From NCBI GenBank assembly GCA_021161685.1, contig JAGHAD010000003.1, positions 1 through 9,325 on the forward strand: 9,325 nt of DNA, given 5' to 3'. Position numbers and translations under genes: made by a program. The notes under the pieces are model-generated. The model was not told the origin of the DNA and made no database searches. It saw nothing but the letters and a program-made list of their open reading frames with translations. Below, one piece after another: positions 6,223-9,325 of the stretch (positions are counted from its first letter, which is position 1; every line of letters begins with the position of its first letter). This DNA comes from Thermoplasmata archaeon. GTDB lineage: Archaea > Thermoplasmatota > E2 > DHVEG-1 > B18-G2.

Positions 6223-6902
6223 GATAACCTCTTTTTGATGAGAAATTTGAAATTTTTCCATCCATCTGAGAAGCTCTGAAGCTTTGCCTTGCCTTTCCTG
6301 ATGTAAAGGGCTGAGGGTATTTCCTCTGCCCTAACCTTTCTGAACATCTCTATTTTTATTTCTTCAGAAAAGGGCATCCCATCATCGAATTTTTCCAATG
6401 GCTGTATCTTTTTAAGAGAATCCCTTCTGAATATCCACATCCCAGATTGAGAATCCCTCAATTTGATCATGAAGAGCAACCTCAAGGTTAAGGAGAGAAT
6501 TAAATTCCCGAACACGTGCTTTACTGACATCGCTCCTTTCTTTAAACCAGCGAACCTGTTCGTTGTTATGAAATCCAGATCGTTTTTCAGGAGGTAATCG
6601 ATGTACTCGTGTATCTTATCGAATGGATAGGTTGCATCTGCATCTCCAGTGACTATTATCTCCCCTTTTGCTTCTTTTAAACCGGTTTTATATGCTCTTC
6701 CATATCCTTTCCTCGGTTCAATTATAACCTTAGCCCCCTTTGATCTCGCTATCTCCCTCGTCCTGTCCTTTGATTCTCCATCGACAACGATTATTTCGAG
6801 ATCCCATCCCCTCCTCTTGAACTCCTCAACCTTTATCATATCTATGGTTTTTCCTATCCCCTCTTCCTCATTCAAGGTTGGTATCACTACGCTTACCTTC
6901 AT
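6216..6902 (-). CDS. Family 2 glycosyltransferase, dolichyl-phosphate sugar synthase-like
   Basis: The 228-residue protein is a GT-A fold family 2 glycosyltransferase. Visible motifs are VVIPTLNEEEGIG at residues 5-17, IIVVDGESKDRT at 37-48 (Asp41 binds the nucleotide), GYGRAYKTG at 67-74, the metal-binding DAD at 87-89 followed by ATYP, and DSQSGMW at 150-156. This set is typical of archaeal dolichyl-phosphate mannose/glucose synthase-like enzymes, which move a sugar from a nucleotide donor to a polyprenyl phosphate at the cytoplasmic face of the membrane. There is no C-terminal transmembrane region, so it is the soluble or peripheral form. The neighbour upstream is a heavily sequon-bearing surface protein, which suggests a role in envelope glycan synthesis, but that is inference. 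The ATG at 6902 is preceded by a TATA box 26 bp upstream. Sugar and acceptor cannot be told from sequence. Confidence 0.85.
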   Translation of the reverse strand: MKVSVVIPTLNEEEGIGKTIDMIKVEEFKRRGWDLEIIVVDGESKDRTREIARSKGAKVIIEPRKGYGRAYKTGLKEAKGEIIVTGDADATYPFDKIHEYIDYLLKNDLDFITTNRFAGLKKGAMSVKHVFGNLILSLTLRLLFMIKLRDSQSGMWIFRRDSLKKIQPLEKFDDGMPFSEEIKIEMFRKVRAEEIPSALYIRKGKAKLQSFSDGWKNFKFLIKKRLSC

Positions 6903-6923
6903 CTTCCCAAAAATAAGCTTTTG

Positions 6924-6932
6924 GTATTAAAT
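6924..6932 (-). promoter_or_regulatory. Probable TATA box for glycosyltransferase gene
   Basis: On the minus strand ATTTAATAC, preceded by the purine-rich GTAAAGG, is centred about 26 bp upstream of the ATG at 6902. This predicts transcription start at or near the ATG, that is a leaderless or nearly leaderless mRNA for the glycosyltransferase-nuclease pair. GGGAAG directly before the ATG is too close to act as a normal ribosome-binding site. Confidence 0.5.
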
Positions 6933-6938
6933 CCTTTA

Positions 6939-6953
6939 CAAAAAAAGAAAAAG
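6939..6953 (-). terminator. T-rich archaeal terminator after the surface-protein gene
   Basis: On the minus strand, right after the stop of the surface-protein gene, comes CTTTTTCTTTTTTTG: two T runs separated by one C. Archaeal RNA polymerase terminates at such oligo-T tracts in the non-template strand without needing a hairpin. The position between a stop codon and the next promoter fits a terminator. Confidence 0.6.
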
Positions 6954-6960
6954 AGGGAGA

Positions 6961-9325
6961 TTATTGTTTCTTCTTCCTCAGGAGGATTATTGCTATACCT
7001 ATCGCAGCCAGCAAGGTTATGAGCTCGAATCCAGGTATTCCAGCTGGGCTCACCGTTATTTCGTAGGTAGCAGGTTTGAATCCTTCCTTCTCTGCAATTA
7101 TTGTGAATGTCGTCTTCTCCTTAACCTTTGGTATCGTAAACGTTACTCCTTCTGGACCAGTTAAGGTCTTTGTATCTATCACTTCCTCTCCTTTCTTGAT
7201 CTTAACGGTAACTCCATAGACTGGACCAGTATCGGATGTTACCTTTACCGTGAGCTTCTGTCCGGCACTTAGCTTCGATGGAGCGGTTATGTAGAGGTTG
7301 AATACGTTTGCTATGGTTATGGTTTCTTCATCGCTCCTGTAACCTGCCTTTGTAGCTATTAGTTTGTAGGTCGCATATGGCATCGTTCCTGGAATTGTTA
7401 TGTTGAATGTAACTTTACCTTCTGAGTTTGTTGTTTTTGTTTCTCCGGTTCCAGTGAACTTCACATATGCTCCCTCTACTGGGTTTCCTTTCTCATCCTT
7501 TACGGTTATGGTGAATGTTCCCTCTGCTACCGAGGCTGGTATTTCGATCTCCAGCGCATATGCGGTTACTTCTATCGTTACTCCGGTTGACCTGTTCTCT
7601 ATGAGTATGCTTATCTTTCCCGTTGATCCAGGCAGGAAGGAGAAGGGTGCAATACCATCGCTTCCAGTCGTTGCATTCAGGTTTATACCTGCACCCTTGA
7701 GGGTTACATTAACTCCAGATAATGGCTGTCCTCTTCCCGTTACGAGTACGTTTACAGTTGCCGTCTGTCCAACTGCAACCTTGTCTGGCGTTGGTGTTGC
7801 GTCTGGTACTTTGACCAGAACGACACCTTTTGCCTTGGCGTACGCACTACCGCTTTCCTCTGGTTTAAATTCAAAGGTTATGTTCATCGAACCTTTGCCC
7901 TCAGGAAGATACTCCGCGGTTATGTCGTGTAGGGTAGCGACACCATTGACTACTTCCAGCTCTATCGTATCGTTTCCTCCTGCTGTATAGTTCGCCCATG
8001 TCCTGTTATACTTTCCGACATCGGTAATGTTGTATAACTTCAGCGTACCGTTCACTGGCTGACCCTGCCATGTTACAGTGAATGTTGCCGTGATGTTGTT
8101 ATCTACCCTCCATATGAATTCGCTCTTGTCGCACGTTACCTCGACGGGTATGACATGTATCGTTGCATTAAATCCTTCGCTGTCATGTGTATTGTTGTAT
8201 GCGTAGATCGTGTAAGTACCAGGCTTTGTGAAGTATTCGCTCGATAGTTCTATTGATGCTGAGCCATCGAGTTTACTCTTTGTTAAGCTACCTATGGTAT
8301 CCGTAACATCTGCACCAGTCTCATTATATATCCTAACATGAAGACCACTATCAGCTGGTGTTCCAGTCTTGTTTCCTGTAATTGGATCGATTGTGCTCAC
8401 ATTTATCCAGAAGTGATATGGTTTGCCGGCCATGAAAGTGTCCCTTGAAATTTCTACCTTGAGGTCTGACCTCGGTTTCATTACTGCATATGCATATCCG
8501 CATCCAACGTTTAGAACCCCTGCACACGCTATAATATATCTTGGTGCTTTGACCTCACCAAATATGGCTGTCTGGTTATCTGTTTGTTGTGATACGTTGA
8601 ACAGGAATGTGTATTCTCCGGATGTTGTACCTCCACCCATTGTCCAGTTTATCGGATTATCTGTTATTATTGAACCTGTCACATTATCAAAGTAGTAAAG
8701 AAAAACGTTTGCATTTGGATACGCATATCCGCTTGCGTCGGTGACTTTCACTGTTAGTGTTACATTCTCATCAATTGTGAATTCGGATGGTGTGATCGTT
8801 ACGATTGTTCCATTAAGCTTTGTTCCTCCAACCTGTATCGTCTCTTCTTTGGTTGTATTCTCCCAGTTTACCTTTATTTTGATTTCTCCTCCATTGAGGT
8901 CCATCAAAGGTATGATCTTGACTGACCAGATACCATCATTGCCATCACTTGGAGGTGTGTAGTGAATAGCAAATGGACATATCTTCTTATACTCTGCAAG
9001 TGTCTTGCCCTCCTCTCCAATGAAGAGGGCATCACCGTATATGGTTATGTTCTTTTCCGCCTTCTTCATTTCATCTTCGCTTCCACTGCCACCAAGGTAC
9101 TCGTGGTTTTTGTTTATGACAGTAAAGTTGAGAACGAAGAATGGGTTCCCTAGATTACAAGGAACTGCCTTTATCTCCTTATCCTCTGGATTCAATATCT
9201 TAATCTGCACCTTCGGTGCACTTGTTACCGTGAACGTTACGCTACCATTCCATTCCTCTATGCCATCTGCAGTTGGCTTATCGTAGCTCACCACAACTTC
9301 CCATGTTCCGTTGATACCCCAGATA
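6961..9325 (-). CDS. Large S-layer-like surface glycoprotein with tandem Ig-like domains and PGF-type C-terminal anchor (5' end outside window)
   Basis: The visible 787 residues are the C-terminal part of a larger exported protein. The frame stays open from 9294 to the edge (reading IWGINGTWEVV), so the GTG at 9294 is not the real start. I count 27 N-glycosylation sequons (N-x-S/T). Composition is rich in Thr, Val, Gly and Ile. Repeating beta-sandwich units of about 80-110 residues are visible; the last three (about residues 497-578, 580-661 and 664-748 from the GTG) have the Ig-like/carboxypeptidase-regulatory look, with PLSGVNVTL, PVEGAYVKF and PVYGVTVKI after turns. The C-terminus is IPGF, a 16-residue hydrophobic helix, then RKKKQ, which resembles a PGF-CTERM sorting signal processed by an archaeosortase. 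Few cysteines are present. It is probably an S-layer or other cell-surface protein; no enzyme motif is seen. The codons are pyrimidine-richer and more mixed than in the neighbours, as might be expected of a Thr/Val-rich, highly expressed gene. Confidence 0.82.
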   Translation of the reverse strand, partial: IWGINGTWEVVVSYDKPTADGIEEWNGSVTFTVTSAPKVQIKILNPEDKEIKAVPCNLGNPFFVLNFTVINKNHEYLGGSGSEDEMKKAEKNITIYGDALFIGEEGKTLAEYKKICPFAIHYTPPSDGNDGIWSVKIIPLMDLNGGEIKIKVNWENTTKEETIQVGGTKLNGTIVTITPSEFTIDENVTLTVKVTDASGYAYPNANVFLYYFDNVTGSIITDNPINWTMGGGTTSGEYTFLFNVSQQTDNQTAIFGEVKAPRYIIACAGVLNVGCGYAYAVMKPRSDLKVEISRDTFMAGKPYHFWINVSTIDPITGNKTGTPADSGLHVRIYNETGADVTDTIGSLTKSKLDGSASIELSSEYFTKPGTYTIYAYNNTHDSEGFNATIHVIPVEVTCDKSEFIWRVDNNITATFTVTWQGQPVNGTLKLYNITDVGKYNRTWANYTAGGNDTIELEVVNGVATLHDITAEYLPEGKGSMNITFEFKPEESGSAYAKAKGVVLVKVPDATPTPDKVAVGQTATVNVLVTGRGQPLSGVNVTLKGAGINLNATTGSDGIAPFSFLPGSTGKISILIENRSTGVTIEVTAYALEIEIPASVAEGTFTITVKDEKGNPVEGAYVKFTGTGETKTTNSEGKVTFNITIPGTMPYATYKLIATKAGYRSDEETITIANVFNLYITAPSKLSAGQKLTVKVTSDTGPVYGVTVKIKKGEEVIDTKTLTGPEGVTFTIPKVKEKTTFTIIAEKEGFKPATYEITVSPAGIPGFELITLLAAIGIAIILLRKKKQ

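Noticed and set aside
6649..6930. Plus-strand open frame opposite the glycosyltransferase N-terminus
   Set aside because: It covers, in antisense, the conserved nucleotide-binding motifs of the glycosyltransferase; its hydrophobic Ser/Pro/Phe composition is typical of a shadow frame.
7400..7990. Long open frame of 196 codons on the plus strand inside the surface-protein gene
   Set aside because: It lies wholly antisense to a gene with clear Ig-like domains and sequons. Its composition (Val, Pro, Ser, Thr) is what the reverse complement of Thr/Val/Gly-rich codons gives, and it has no motif of its own.
9292..9294. GTG at 9294 as start of the surface protein
   Set aside because: The same frame continues open to the window edge with surface-protein-like sequence including another sequon, and no signal peptide follows the GTG.
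1..9325. tRNA, rRNA, CRISPR, insertion sequence, prophage or riboswitch
   Set aside because: Nearly every base lies in a recognised gene; the gaps are 7 to 58 bp and hold only promoters or a T-rich terminator. No direct or inverted repeats of note were seen by eye.
6961..9325. Exact DNA repeats behind the Ig-like domains
   Set aside because: The domains look alike at the protein level only; I could not see long exact repeats in the DNA, so no repeat feature is claimed.

Overview
The window is a stretch of archaeal chromosome, read here as a thermophilic euryarchaeon. The archaeal signs are the 3' end of a ribosomal protein L30e gene followed by a short two-KH-domain NusA, the archaea-specific amidotransferase subunit GatE, an L-proline-dehydrogenase-type four-gene cluster best known from Thermococcales, a surface glycoprotein with a PGF-type C-terminal sorting tail, and TATA boxes centred 24-26 bp upstream of three start codons. 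Arginine is encoded mostly by AGA/AGG and the metabolic proteins are rich in Lys and Glu, which fits a thermophile. The exact lineage (for example Thermoplasmata/Aciduliprofundum-like, Archaeoglobi or a Thermococci relative) cannot be fixed by eye.

Layout. Positions 1-605 (+) hold the end of rpl30e and nusA, the usual tail of the archaeal RNA polymerase gene cluster. Positions 638-3951 (+) hold four tightly overlapping genes in the order pdhA-pdhF-pdhX-pdhB. They encode a multi-subunit dye-linked amino/imino acid dehydrogenase, probably an L-proline dehydrogenase. The substrate is oxidised at the FAD of PdhB and electrons would pass through iron-sulfur and flavin centres of PdhX, PdhF and PdhA. 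Positions 3984-5858 (+) hold gatE, which with GatD (not in the window) makes Gln-tRNA(Gln) by transamidation.

The right side is on the minus strand. From 9325 down to 6961 runs the C-terminal 787 residues of a very large, heavily sequon-bearing surface protein with tandem Ig-like domains and a C-terminal anchor. A T-rich terminator follows. Then a glycosyltransferase family 2 gene (6902-6216) overlaps a small membrane-anchored nuclease of the Holliday-junction-resolvase-like family (about 6222-5848). This gene ends convergently inside the last codons of gatE.

The coding density is very high: no gap reaches 100 bp. There is no RNA gene, CRISPR array, insertion sequence or prophage trace. Most of the window is recognisable. 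The points most worth a second look are the redox wiring of the dehydrogenase cluster placed directly after nusA, the membrane-tethered nuclease coupled to a glycosyltransferase, and the consistent leaderless-type promoter spacing.
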